From Symbiodinium natans (taxonomy: Eukaryota; Sar; Dinophyceae; Suessiales; Symbiodiniaceae), in contig CAJNDS010002475.1 of NCBI GenBank assembly GCA_905221605.1, positions 283,001-347,000 of the forward strand: a stretch of DNA of 64,000 bases, written 5' to 3'. This document shows, piece after piece, positions 51,930 through 63,229 of this stretch (position 1 is its first letter; each line of letters opens with the position of its first letter). The position numbers were made by a program, and so were the translations under genes. The notes beneath the pieces were generated by a model that was given only the letters and a program-made list of their open reading frames with translations, searched no databases and was not told the DNA's origin.

Positions 51930-53660
51930 TATTATAATATGAAAAGGAAAGCCAGAGTCAGTGCTGCAATTGTATCGTGGTTTCCTTGTTTTCTAGATGG
52001 TTCAGACTAAGGTTCCGCTCATGAGCTCCGACACCCCAGCCCGAAGAGAACCCTCGTAAGGTGCTGCCCTTCACTGATTCCCGGGTCTGAGGTCTGCTGT
52101 TTGCGTGGGCGCTGCAATGTCAGTCTCCTGGCCGCATCGTCTGCTTTCTCGATGCTTCGGGGGAAACCGCCGCCCGTCCGACGTCGTCCCGAAGCGAAAC
52201 CATGGATAACCAGGGACAACCGGGATAACCATGGATAGCCATGGATGAATTGCCCTCCTGCAGCAACTTCTGGCGGCGAGCAGAACAAATTCTGCAACAA
52301 GGTTCAGGGAAGACGAGCTTCAAGTTTAAGGGCAATTCTTCGTTCTCCAAACATCCTAATCGGACAAAAGCCCCCGACATCCAAAGCCTCGATATGCCAA
52401 ATCCCCCACATCGTCACCCGCCCCCCTAGCGCGCCAAAACTCGAAATGCCTAAAGCCCCTGCGACGCGCAAGTGGTCGCAAGTACTCTCAGGCTTCCTGC
52501 AAACGTGGGCTTTCCCAGGCGCTTGGGGGGTTGAGGAAGCTTAAGGTCCTTGACGCGCGGTTCTTTTTTTGGGTTTAGGGGCTTGTGTTGGATACTCGGT
52601 TTGGCCATACATGGGTAATGCTTATGTGAATGACCTTCGGATTGCTTTGGGAGTATGAGAGAGTACTCTCCGGTCCGATGCCTCCCCCCCCCCCCGCGTC
52701 GTTAAGCTGATCGAATCTTCTCGGGGAGCCCTAAGCCGAACTCAGCTGCTCTGGCAGGCGGTCTACGAGAAGTTGCAGTATGCCCTGGTCAAGCCAGAGC
52801 CACGAGAATGCAAGGCAGAAAGTCAGGTTTAGGGCAACAACAGGAGCACCCAGACAAGTTCACAAGGGCCTAGGAGAGCTTGGGGCTTTTGCGGTTGGGA
52901 CACAAACACAGTTCCGGCAGTTTAGGGTCTGAGGCCGCGAGGGCCGAAACTTCTCTCCCCTCCCCCTTCCCCTTTCCCCCACTCCTCGCAGTCGGGTTTG
53001 CGGGCTTTGGGGCAGACCCCGCACACGTTGGAACTGAGGCAACCTGATCCCTTGGCAGAGTTGCAGCTGGCGACGCTCCTGCATGCAAAGTTCTTGCTGG
53101 ACAGCTCTTCAACTCCGAACCCCGAAGCCCTAGCCCTGAAATGTTCAGGGCTTAGGGTTCTTCTTGAAGTGGGCTTAGGGCAGGATTGAAGTGGGCAAAG
53201 ATGCACTTGAGGCTTCACGGATCCAGAACACATGGCGTTCCAGATGACTCCAAACTAGTCGCCCTCCAGAATCACCATCAGATCTGTCGATGAACATGAG
53301 CTCCCACCATAACGCAGGAGCTGTGCTTCGGATGCAGCGGCGCGTTACCCGCACTGCCGGGCGCAGTGTCGCGCTTGGCTGCCACCTGCCTCGGAGAGAA
53401 CCATAAATTATTCCAAAGACTTCCAGAGCAACTGTTCATCGGAATCAATCTCCCGAAGTTTGGGGTGCCCACTCTCCTCAACTACCCGGAAGAAACTACC
53501 CTTTACAGTACGGGGTCTCCAGTTACAGGAGAAGGGGGCCTCAAGGGGAAGGTTCAGGGATTTGTGGCTCTTTCAGGGTGCTCTCGTGTGGTATCCTTTT
53601 GGCTGAAGGCCCCAGGCTGTGTCCGATGTTCCCAAATCGCATATAAGGGGATAAAACACC
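51930..53660. other. No gene assigned; scattered exon-like segments
   Basis: Segments near 52,740-52,828 (QLLWQAVYEKLQYALVKPEP) and 53,027-53,105 (ELRQPDPLAELQLATLLHAK) look coding but are unrecognised and unlinked. Confidence 0.35.
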
Positions 53661-53667
53661 AAAGATC

Positions 53668-53668
<1 letters not shown>

Positions 53669-53762
<94 letters not shown>
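53669..53762 (+). repeat. (AC)n microsatellite, 94 bp
   Basis: A perfect dinucleotide run. The histidine/threonine and cysteine/valine ORFs across it are artefacts. Confidence 0.98.
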
Positions 53763-53764
<2 letters not shown>

Positions 53765-53804
53765 CGACACCCTCCACTCACTTTAAACATCCGAACCCAT
53801 CCTA

Positions 53805-53893
53805 AACATGCAGCGGACCTCTGCTTGGGAGGTTCGGCTCTTCGCTGCGCTCCATGCAGCAGAGCCGACGGTCATCTGGAGCATCCTGGAGGA
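53805..53893 (+). CDS. Orphan exon-like segment ending at a TTTAGGG array
   Basis: Reads MQRTSAWEVRLFAALHAAEP followed by TVIWSILEE, then directly meets the array at 53,894. The protein is unrecognised. The exon end at a GGTTTAGG boundary matches what is seen at 15,768. Confidence 0.25.
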
Positions 53894-53895
53894 AG

Positions 53896-53934
53896 GGTTT
53901 AGGGTTTGGGGTTTAGGGTTTAGGGTTTAGGGTT
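53896..53934 (+). repeat. Short TTTAGGG array
   Basis: Five heptamers, one TTTGGGG variant. It begins the second copy of the composite module. Confidence 0.92.
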
Positions 53935-53992
53935 CAGCAGCTCTGGGTCGAGCAATCTCTAGTAGAGCCGTTGTCTGGACTCTAGAAAAAAA

Positions 53993-54032
53993 CCCACCCA
54001 CCCAGAGAATCCCAAAACATTAAGAAATATAA
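53993..54032 (+). repeat. 40-bp dispersed block, family C, copy 2
   Basis: Two mismatches to 17,884-17,923. It is preceded by a TTTAGGG array 58 bp away and followed by a different minisatellite. Partial relatives (AGAGAATCCCAA plus GAGAAATGT or AAGAAACTG) are at about 54,980 and 55,090. Confidence 0.85.
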
Positions 54033-54066
54033 AGTTCTCATTTTTCCTCAGCAAGCCCTGTCCTCC

Positions 54067-54640
54067 AACCTCATTTATTCATTCTGCTCGTGTTTTTTGT
54101 CATTCTGCTTGGTTTCCATTCTGCTCGTATGCGTTTCTTTCTGCTCGTATTCATTCTGCTCGTATTCGTTCTTTTTCTGATCTGCTCGTCTCGTGTTCGT
54201 TCTCGTTCTGCTCGTATTCATTCTGCTCGTATTCGTTCTCTCTCTGCTCGATTTCAGTCCGCTCGTTTTCGTTGTTTTTCTTCTCGTATTCATTCTGTTC
54301 GTATTCGCTCTCTCTCTCTCTGCTCGATTTCAGTCTGCTCGTCTTCGTTCTCTCTCTGCTCGTAATCATTCTGCTCGTATTCGTTCTCTTTCTGCTCATA
54401 TTCATTTTGCTCGTGTTCGTTCTCTTTCTGCTCGTATTCGTGCTTTTTCTGCACGCTCTCTGCTCGATTTCAGTCCGCTCGTTTTCGCTGTCTTTCTGCT
54501 CGTACTGAGTCTGCTCGTACTCATTCTCTTTCTGCTCGTATTCATTCTGCTCGTATTCGTTCTCTCTCTGCTCGACGTCAGTCTGCTCGTATTCGTTCTC
54601 TTTCTGCTCATATTCACTTTGCTCGTGTTCGTTTTCCCCG
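54067..54640 (-). repeat. Minisatellite of CTGCTCGTATTC(A/G)TT units
   Basis: 12-15-bp units repeated about 40 times with variants. On the minus strand they keep an ORF open as NEYEQ/KENEYEQ/TEIEQRE repeats (54,151-54,750). It could be a coding repeat, but it has no flanking domain, so it is treated as a satellite. Confidence 0.85.
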
Positions 54641-54774
54641 GTGACCCTGCCTATTTTTGGCCGTCTTGTTGGTTGTGTTTGGCACACTTTGAAGCTGCCT
54701 GGCTTCCACATGGTTGCTTTCCAATTAGTGCCCCGGTGACCTCGCCTCATGTTGGCTCCTGCTCGTAGGGTTTG

Positions 54775-55170
54775 ATGAGAGGCCTAGAGGTTTGTCGTAT
54801 GTCCCCTCTCTTCGTGCTCGTAGGGTTTGTCGTATGTCCCTCCCTTCATGCTCGTAGGGTTTGATGAGAGGTCTACAGATTTGTCGTACGTCCCCTCCCT
54901 TCGTGCTCTTAGATTTTGTCGTATGTCGCCTCCCTTCGTGCTCGTCGGCTTTGTCGTATGTCCCTCTTTGTCTGCTTGCAGAGAATCCCAAGAATTAAGA
55001 AACTGAGGTTTTATTTTCAGAGGTTTGTCGTATGTCCCCTCCCTTCGTGCTCGTCGGCTTTGTCGTATGTCCCTTTTCTTCTGCTTGCAGAGAATCCCAA
55101 AACATTGAGAAATGTACGGGTTTATTTTAAAGGTTTGTCGTATGTCCCCTCCCTTCGTGCTCCAACCCCA
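54775..55170 (+). repeat. Minisatellite of TTTGTCGTATGTCCCCTCCC units
   Basis: About nine units of 'tttgtcgtatgtcccctccc' + 'ttcgtgctcgtaggg'. Two ~108-bp higher-order units at 54,978-55,170 also contain the family-C-like 'agagaatcccaa' block. Confidence 0.88.
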
Positions 55171-55243
55171 GAATGGGGGTCCGGAAGTTGCTTTTCCCCA
55201 CCCCACCCTCGGACCACCCAAGATGAGGGGGCTGCCGCATTGC

Positions 55244-55424
55244 CGGGGGGGGGGGGGGGGGGGGGGGGGGGGCGGGGGGGGGGGGGGTGGGGGGGGTGGG
55301 GGGGGTTGGGGGGGGGGTTGGGGGGGGGGTTGGGGGGGGGTTGGGGGGGGTGTGGGGGGGGGGGGGGGGGTGGGGGGGGTGGGGTGTGGGGGGGTTGGGG
55401 GGGGGGTGGGGGGGGGAAAGAGCC
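55244..55424 (+). repeat. Long G-rich tract (about 180 bp)
   Basis: Nearly pure G with T and one C interruption. It separates the minisatellite from the palindromic satellite. False glycine/proline ORFs on both strands. Confidence 0.97.
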
Positions 55425-55429
55425 GTGGC

Positions 55430-55960
55430 CTGCCGGCAAAAAGCCGTGGCCATTGGCAAAAAAAGCCGTGGCCATTGGCAGAAAAGCCGTAGCCATTGGC
55501 AAAAAAGCCGTGGCCATTGGCAAACAAGCCGTGGCCATTGGCAAATGCCACTTGCCAATGGCCACGGCTTTTTTGCCAATGGCCACGTTCCCCATTAAGG
55601 TTGGGCCCCAACCTTAATGGGGAACGTGGCCATTGGCAAAAAAGCCGTGGCCATTGGCAAAAAGCCCGAAAAGTTGCCAATGGCCACGGCTTTTTTGCCA
55701 ATGGCCACGTTCCCCATTAAGGTTGGGGGGCATTTTGTGCGAATTGGGTTTGAAAAACCCATTTTGGCGACCAACCTTAATGACATTGGTGGCCATTGGC
55801 AAAAAAGCCGTGGCCATTGGCAACTTTCCCGTGGCCATTGGCGAATTTGCCAATGGCCACGGCTTTTTTGCCAATGGCCACGGCTTTTTTGCCAATGGCC
55901 ACGGTTTTTTTGCCAATGGCCACGGTTTTTTTGCCAATGGCCACGTTCCCCATTAAGGTT
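55430..55960. repeat. Palindromic satellite: 21-bp GCCGTGGCCATTGGCAAAAAA in both orientations
   Basis: Direct copies (55,425-55,550) switch to reverse-complement copies (55,551-55,600), back to direct (55,620-55,665), and so on four times. Switch points include the perfect palindrome 'ttggggcccaa'-type centre at about 55,606, flanked by 'ccccattaaggttgg'. About 20 copies in all. ORFs on both strands read as repeated AKKPWPL or MATAFLP. Confidence 0.93.
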
Positions 55961-55984
55961 TAAATTATTATATGAAAGAGAGAG

Positions 55985-56150
55985 TTTAGGGTTTAGGGTT
56001 TAGGGTTTAGGGTTTAGGGTTTAGGGTTTAGGGTTAAGGGTTTAGGGTTTAGGGTTTAGGGTTTAGGGTTTAGGGTTTAGGGTTTAGGGTTTAGGGTTTA
56101 GGGTTTAGGGTTTAGGGTTTAGGGTTTAGGGTTTAGGGTTTAGGGTTTAG
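55985..56150 (+). repeat. Longest TTTAGGG array in the window
   Basis: About 23 heptamers with a single TTAAGGG variant. It adjoins the palindromic satellite. Confidence 0.98.
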
Positions 56151-56154
56151 GCTG

Positions 56155-57100
56155 TTGGGGAGCAGGCTTTCGGAATGGGGTTCGAGTGCTTTGGGCAATT
56201 CATTGGGATGTCCAAGGTTAGTTTTTTTTTCGTTTGTCATCGCAATGCAATGTCCTCCTTTTCGATGCGTCGTGGATTTGGCCGTTGGCTCTGGCTATGT
56301 CGTTTCCGGCAATTCAAGAAACACACGACTGTTGAAAGCCGACCGCCTCTGCACAAAACCGTTGCCAGAGACCCCAATTCGCGCTTTGGGCTTTGGGGCT
56401 TGCGGTGAAATGCTACACACGGCAACCCTAATCTTAACAACTTCACTCCTTACACGTGCACCACAGCCGCGCAATAGGACATCCGATGCTGCAAAGTCAC
56501 TCGGCTGGCACACAGTCGCCTTCTCCAGATGTTGAGTGCTTGGGTTCACACATGAGGGCTCGCGAATAGAGAACCGTGCACCATCAATGGCAGTGCCCTA
56601 GAATTGGTTTCGGTGTTTCGGAGACCGACTCAAACGCAGTCCCAGGTCAAGAATTGGCAGCACCGAGACACGCTGGACGGCCAGCGCTCCTCGGCTTCTG
56701 CCAAGTGCGCAGGCATTTTTGGTAGCCCCCCGAAAACACCAAACCTTTCCACGAATCACAGCTCAAGCTGATGCATGTAGTCGCGTCATCGATGTCTGTG
56801 TTCGCTCGTGCGTTTAGTTTTCTGAGGTGAGTAGAAAGAATGCTTTGCATGCAGCGGGAATGCAGGAGACGCTGCAAGAGGATCCGTTGAACCGCGCAAG
56901 CTTACTTTAAAGAATCTCGTGCCATGAGCAGTTGCTTGAAAGCCCAGCTTCAACAACATTGAGTCTTTTCCACACCTATCCTCCACGTGTTCTGATTGCA
57001 AATAGCACTGCATGATTTGCCTTAGCCTATGTTTGAGACATTTGCACGTCTTTCATCGTTTGGGCAATGAGCTGTGTTAGGACAGGGAGGTACACGGGTT
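56155..57100. other. No gene recognised
   Basis: Overlapping ORFs on both strands without motifs. Confidence 0.5.
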
Positions 57101-57106
57101 TAGGGT

Positions 57107-57384
57107 GTTAGGGGGTTTAGGGTTTAGGGTTTAGGGTTTAGGGTTTAGGGTTTAGGGTTTAGGGTTTAGGGTTTAGGGTTTAGGGTTTAGGGTTTAGGGT
57201 ACAGTCCTTGCACCCTCGCCCCCAGAAGAAGCCCGGGCACGCCCAAGGCTTCCAGGTTGCTTGCACCGTCCTGCCGCTGAGAAGCTGATAGGAGCCACGG
57301 TTTAGGGTTTAGGGTTTAGGGTTTAGGGTTTAGGGTTTAGGGTTTAGGGTTTAGGGTTTAGGGTTTAGGGTTTAGGGTTTAGGG
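57107..57384 (+). repeat. Two TTTAGGG arrays separated by ~100 bp
   Basis: Arrays at 57,107-57,199 and 57,299-57,384 flank unique sequence (57,200-57,298). This resembles an exon-sized spacer (PQKKPGHAQGFQVACTVLPL). Confidence 0.93.
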
Positions 57385-57463
57385 GGGTTTCCGACATTAG
57401 GGCTCCTTTATTGGGGTCCTTCTCAAGGAGTTTTTGGATTTGGGTGTCTACACAGGGGTTCCC

Positions 57464-57868
57464 CTAATTTTTCATAGGGATTGATTTGATACGCAGGAAT
57501 GGGCTGCGGCAGTATGTGAGATTCTTGTGGTCTGCATAGGTATCAGGATGGCTGGCGCAATGTTCTTCTCTGTTCGCTTTTGAGGGGACATACTCCCCAA
57601 AAGCCCTCGCCCCCAGCAGCCTGAGATTGCCATTGAACTGCACGTAAGGAGCCGCACGAATTTCGCCCACGCATTTCGCCCAGCCACAGCCGAGAACTGA
57701 GGCAAATATACGCCCTGACGTTTCTGCTGACGTGTCCGTCGAGGCCTGCTGGGCTTGGGTCGTGGCAATGGGGATCCAGGCAGCTGCCTCATCCCCACAT
57801 CCTTCAACCCTGAAGCGCGAGCCACTAGGAGCCACGAAGCCGAATGCAAGGGTCACAAGCTTGAGCAA
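57464..57868 (-). CDS. Unrecognised minus-strand ORF, 134 residues
   Basis: An open frame with mixed composition (GCGDEAAAWIPIATTQAQQA ... RIFASVLGCGWAKCVGEI). It has no clear signal peptide and no domain that I recognise. It ends just inside the unique DNA beside the TTTAGGG array. It may be an exon of an unknown gene or chance. Confidence 0.2.
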   Translation of the reverse strand: MLKLVTLAFGFVAPSGSRFRVEGCGDEAAAWIPIATTQAQQASTDTSAETSGRIFASVLGCGWAKCVGEIRAAPYVQFNGNLRLLGARAFGEYVPSKANREEHCASHPDTYADHKNLTYCRSPFLRIKSIPMKN

Positions 57869-57884
57869 TGAAGACAGGACTTGA

Positions 57885-58085
57885 AGTCACGACACGAGGA
57901 CAAGATGAGAACCCGACACGAAAAACGAAGAACGCACGCTGCAAGGACACGACACAAAGATAAGACACGAAAGCACGACGCGAAGACACGATACGACATC
58001 ATGAAAACACGACGTGATAACACGACACGAAGAGACGACGCAAACGCACGACCAAAGACACGAAGGCGCGACACGAAGACGCGCG
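57885..58085 (+). repeat. Degenerate minisatellite GACACGAAGACACGA
   Basis: About 16 imperfect units of 12-15 bp over 200 bp. It gives an artefactual KTRHEDK-type ORF. Confidence 0.85.
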
Positions 58086-58089
58086 TGTC

Positions 58090-61080
58090 CGGTCCAAAAT
58101 CGACTCCAAAAGCGACATTTGCGAGGATCGCGACCCCATCCCTTCCTCGTCATATCTGGGATGGGCGGACTTAGTTTACCCGCAGGCCCATGGCTTATGC
58201 CACAGGTCCTCTACTTCCCGTCTCAAACTGACCCGCGGGTAAGCACAGGCTTTCGCAACTACAGCTCCCGTGCGCCACTCGCGAGCACTTCGCGCTTTTG
58301 CACGCTTCACGAGCACTTTGCCGACGATGTTGGTGATTTCTTCAACCCCAGGCCCCAACTCTATAAATGGCAACCCTGCTGCTACACGCCTTCGGGCAAA
58401 CCCTCAAAATCCCAAATTCTGACTTTCCCGTGCCACAGGCCCCAAGCCATGGAAGAGCCCCAAACCTCAGCTCAAAGCTTCTGAACACAAAAAACCGAAG
58501 GGGCACCCTGAAACGTGAAAGAAATGGAGGGTACCAGCTACACAAGAACCAAAGCCTGCAATTCGCAGGGTTCTGGAGGGCTTCAACTACTCTGTCGGCT
58601 CAGCACTGGCAGCCGGGACTGCGAAGTTGCACAAGTTGCCAATGCGAGTCCTTGATTGCTCTTTTTGAGTCACAGAATCACACTGATGGGTATGTAGCCT
58701 GCGGCTTTGATGCTTCCACTTTTCCGGGCTGTGGGACAAAGGGTGGGTGCGCATAGTTGTCCTTTTTGCATTGGGCTACCAGGTGGTTTTGTGAGGTTTG
58801 GGCTTGAGGTGTCGAACGCTCTGAGCGACTTTGTGGAGTTGCAGCTTTAGGGGCCTGAGGAGATGAACCATCCCATCGCCTGACAGCTTAGGGATATTGA
58901 AGGTTTGTAGGGGCCTCAAGCTTTAAGCCGCAAAGAGCAAGCATCCCGCGTGTCTAAGGACGAGATTTCCCAAGCTCTCAGCTTGTCCGCCACGGCATCA
59001 AACCAGGTGCACAGAGTGTAGCAGAAGCACACCTAGGGGTCGAGGGGAGCAGAATGACAATTGGGACCAGGATTGGCCTCCGTTTGGCTGCCTTTCCGCC
59101 CAGCTGCATACTTGTGAGCTTATGTTTGGCCTGGCGGAAGTTGAGTTCAAGGTTTCCCTTCACGCAGCGCAGCAATGGCAGAGAGAGAAATGGTGGAGAG
59201 AAGTAGAAAAAGGTATCTTCAAGCACAATAGGTCCACACACAAGGGCTTGCGCGGATGGGTCACGGCTCGGCCTTTTCATGAAACGGCAAGAGAAGCTGG
59301 GCGCAGAGCCTGGCACAGGATGAGGCAGAGTTGGCACAAGAGGACAGAAAGAAGTAAGAGAAGAAGTGCGTGCGCAGAGTGTATGACCCCTGTGCTCCAT
59401 TACACCATGCGGCCCACATTTTCCACGTTCGCGTGGTAGCCTTCAGTTGTTTTGAACCCCTCTCTTTGAGGGAGCCACGGGGCACCACAAAACATACGAC
59501 CCTGACCCCTGCACATCTGTAAGCATCCTAAAGTGCCCCAAGCAAATCCTGCTAAGCCCTGCACTGCAGCGCAAAAAGGTGGGAGCTTACAATCTCTCTT
59601 ACAGCCTCTCCTTTGACCTCATCCAGCGATGCGACATTCAGACTGAGGCCATGGGGGAGTTCAGGATGTGTGTCAGGAAGCCCCAAAAGTCGCGTCACTC
59701 AACGTGCTTTCAGGATTGCCATGGCTTGAAATGTAGTTGCAAGGTGCAGCACAAGAAAGGTGCTTGGGTGGACACCTCGTTCACATGGCCAAAAAAGACA
59801 TGTCACACGCGAACTTCCGTCCAAAAGCCTCCTTGCCGAGACCCTCGAGACCCTCCCTTGCTGCGTTGATCATCTCACAGCTGTGAAAGAAAAATTCGGG
59901 GTTAAAGCTGTGGCTCACAGCGTGTAGCCTCGGAGCCATCGCAAGTCCAGTTTTTTTTCAGACCTTCATTGTCCAGAAATCCTGATGGGAACCCAGCACA
60001 AGCCTAAACCCATGTGTGGGGTTCAATGTTTCGGGTGTTCACCTAAACCTTACTCAGCAGGTGCAGTGGCTGGTGTGCTGGATGGTACTGCATGCTGCTG
60101 GGACACTCTTCTGCCCCAAGCCTTGCAATCCTGGCCAAGTGGCGATCCAGGCGCTGGGTCCCCAAACCAAGCTTTTGCTGTTTCAGGGTTTAGGACCCTG
60201 GTTGCTGGCGTAATTATCTGTGGCCCAAATGACCAGCAGAGGCCAGTCGGCCGGAGTGCGGGTTCCTGCTTTTCCGAGTCTTTTCTTGCAGGGTTCCTGG
60301 GTAGCTTCTAGCCTTCTAGCATTCCTGATTTTATGTCTCTTGCAAGCTCTGCCGTGTAGTGCAGCTCTCCAGAGGCTTGAAACTCATCCCAGGACTCCTC
60401 AGCTCCCGGGTTCTCCCCCCAAAAACAGCACCACGATTGGGCAAGTGCAAGTCCTTGGGCAGGCATGGGCAGTGAAGCAGACATCAGAGCTCGCAGTGTG
60501 GCAAGCGGGTGCTTTGGGCCGAATCGTCAGTAAATGGTTACACCTACACCCGAAACAATAAACTGATTTAGGCCCAACTCTTTTCGTCGGCTTTCAGGCG
60601 TGTCTAGGATTTTGGGGAGTCACATTTCCACGGTTCAGAGGGCAAGGGGGTTATTATATGAAGCTTTGGAAGCTCACAAAGTAGGCATCGGTTTGAGCTT
60701 GGGGGCCCTTGGGGGCTACCGGATCCCAGGTACGGCCGCCTCAAACGCTGTTAGCTTGAAGGCTGTCTCCCTGCTCCTAGACATTCAGCAATGCTGTTTT
60801 TTGCTTTCTGGCGAGGCCTGGATCGACTGGAATTCTAGGATGTGCAGTGCTCGTGCTTCAGGTTCTGATTGCCGGGCGAAGTTCGGGATATTGAGTTTCA
60901 TTCTTCGGCCGAAAGGCGGGGGAGGTTGGTTTTGTGTGTTTGCGTTAAAGAAGGCAAGAGGGTCTTGCATCAGCCGGGGGGTGGGGTGGGGTGCTCGTGC
61001 GTTCTTTTAAGACCTTGCTTGCGTTCTGCACAGGGTTCTCCGTGTCGGTCGAGAGCGGTACGCCAGGATGTCTCGGGCTG
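58090..61080. other. No gene assigned; possible exon near 59,625
   Basis: A stretch at 59,628-59,690 after CAG reads CDIQTEAMGEFRMCVRKPQK and may be an exon. Another at 59,145-59,260 (SLHAAQQWQREKWWREVEKG) is highly charged. Neither is recognised. Confidence 0.35.
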
Positions 61081-61088
61081 CCTAGGGG

Positions 61089-61158
61089 TAGGGGGGGGGG
61101 GGGGGAGGGGAGGGGGGGGGGGGGAGGGGAGGGGGGGGGGGGAGGGGGGGGGGGGGGA
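61089..61158 (+). repeat. G-rich tract with GGGGAGGGG units
   Basis: About 70 bp of G with A interruptions. G-quadruplex potential. Confidence 0.95.
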
Positions 61159-61379
61159 GTGGGATCATTCCTGGGATCATTTGCCGGTCCTTCGCGACGA
61201 AGGCACGCTGCAGGAAGGCCATCTGTGCTTGGGTCTGTGACGCCGTTCATGCAAGCTTGGGGTGCGGATCTAGGTTTAGTACGAGTTCAACGAAGAATCA
61301 TCGGGGTAGCAGCAGCCACAAGTGAAGCTTACAGCTCCTTACGTCCCCGCTAACAACACTTGAGTAAAGAAGAACAGTC

Positions 61380-61482
61380 AAGCCAAGGCTCATCATGTGG
61401 CGGTCGAAGTTGGAAGAAATCTTCGAGGCCGGGCGATGGGCACAGCAATTGCTCGAACACGCATTGTTGCTTTCCAACCCAG
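61380..61482 (+). CDS. Orphan exon-like segment
   Basis: Reads MWRSKLEEIFEAGRWAQQLL then EHALLLSNP, and ends CCAG followed by GTATGC, a plausible donor. It is helical; no family is recognised. Confidence 0.22.
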
Positions 61483-61549
61483 GTATGCACCCGCCAACTT
61501 ATTCCGCTGGATTTTTCCGCATACTGTCGCGCGCACAGGAACGCGTGTT

Positions 61550-62180
61550 TTTTGTTGTGCTGTGCGGTCGCGGCCGGCGTGTTGTTTTTGCTGTGCGGTC
61601 GCGCGCTGGGGTTTTATGTAAACCCAGCACGGCCGAGGGCGCGGAAGCGGGTGAGTGAGTCCAAACCAACCAAGATCCAAAATGTCCCGGAAACTTGTTT
61701 TTCCTTGGCTGCGCGGCGGCGCGCTGGATTATGTATGTCCGGACGTGCTATTTTATGCCGCGCAGTCGCCCGTTGGGATGATTTCTAAACCCAGTGCGGC
61801 CGAGGAGGCAGAAGTCAGTGAGTGAGGCCCGGGTCCGCGACCGCAAGCGACCGCACAGCAAAAAAAACATTTGAGCCTGCCGGACGTTCTTTTTGTTTGC
61901 TCTGCGGTCGCGTCTCGCCTTTTCAGGCGCCTTTTCGGACACACACAGACCCGAGCAACCGCACAGAAAAACAATGAAATGTACTTGCCCCTGTCGGGTA
62001 CTGTTCTGGTTCTGCGGTCGCATATCGCCTTTTCGGGCGCCTTTTTCCACACGATGCACCGAAGAATGAAAACGCGCTTAACCCTACCGAACGTGCTTTT
62101 GTTCTGCTCTGAGATTGAGGATCGCCTTTTCTGCTGCCTTACAGACACGAGCGACCACGCAGCAAAAATGCACACAACAA
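61550..62180 (+). repeat. Diverged tandem repeat built on TGCGGTCGC, ~110-bp unit
   Basis: Blocks 'tgctctgcggtcgc', 'atcgccttttcgggcgcctttt' and 'cgagcaaccgcacagcaaaa' recur at about 61,890, 62,010 and 62,100, with older copies from 61,550. Each unit contains GCGGTCGC and its inverse GCGACCGC, so units can fold. Confidence 0.7.
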
Positions 62181-62199
62181 AGAAGCAGAAAACGACCGC

Positions 62200-63120
62200 A
62201 TGCGGAGCCAAATCGCCGACAGCCTGGACGCCTGGGTTCCACCATGTAGGCCAAGTTTTGTCGATTTTAAGTAACATCCTCCACGGGATCTTACATGACC
62301 TTGAACTACTTCTAAGGAAGATCTCCTCGTCGCGGTGAATGTAGCGCTGTCGGCATCAAGCGGACAAAGCACGCTCCAAGGCAGGAAGTGGTTGCTTAGC
62401 AAGTATGCTGGCAGGGGTGTAATCACGCATGGTATTTTCTGGTTAAAAGTTGAGTTCGGGACGTTTAGGTCTAATTTGGATTCTCTGTGCGCTTGCTGTG
62501 AAGTGGCTTTAGATGTGCGAGCATGGTGCTTAAAACGCGCGGGGCTTGAACGCAGCGTAATCAAGGCCTGAACTAAGTGCCGAGTGTCATCCCTGTTCGT
62601 TCCACCACGATCTCTGTTGTTCAAACCCTTCAACCTGTCCCCCCGTGTACAGTCATGAATCCGTGGTGTCTGAAGGTGGAATCTTTGACCCCGTAGGTGT
62701 GGGACTGACTAGCAGCGGAAGCAGCAGCATCGACAAGCAAACAACAGCAAAGAATAGCACCACTTCGAACATCCCCACCCTGTGCTTAACTTAACGCCCA
62801 ACTCCAAGGATTTGAAAGTTGCAGTGTTGGGACGGGAGCACTTTGTTGTTGTTGCTGCCGCGAGCGGCGATGTACCATTGCACAGCTTGCTTTACAAGGC
62901 ATCACTGTGTTGCCGGAACGTGGTCCCCAACATCAGCTCACATCCAATCAGCAGCGCTTTGCTGGGCACCAATAGCACGCACCGGAATCGCAAGCATCAC
63001 CAGCATCGCCTAGCACCACCACTAGCACCACCACTAGCACCACCAGCACCACCAGCCAAAACCTGAAGCTTTGAGAGGGTTCCGGTCAGCTCAGAACTAT
63101 CTGGCTGTCAGAAGCGTAAA
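62200..63120. other. No gene recognised
   Basis: A CACCACTAG microsatellite lies at about 63,010-63,055. A protein-like stretch near 62,811-62,920 (VAVLGREHFVVVAAASGDVP) is unassigned. Confidence 0.4.
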
Positions 63121-63125
63121 CAGCC

Positions 63126-63225
63126 ACCCCCCCTAAACCCTAACCCCTCAACCCCTCAACCCCTAAACCCTCAACCCTAAACCCGAAACCCTACACCCTA
63201 AGCCCTAAACCCTAAACCCTAAACC
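63126..63225 (-). repeat. CCCTAAA/CCCTCAA array (telomere-type repeat on the minus strand)
   Basis: A degenerate array in inverted orientation relative to the others. Confidence 0.9.
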
Positions 63226-63229
63226 GTCC

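Noticed and set aside
53366-53902. 178-residue plus-strand ORF crossing the AC repeat
   Set aside because: The middle is an artefact of (AC)n; only the tail after 53,805 looks coding and is listed separately.
54784-55701. 305-residue minus-strand ORF and overlapping ORFs on both strands
   Set aside because: Built from three adjacent repeats (TTTGTCG minisatellite, G tract, palindromic satellite), with no non-repeat domain.
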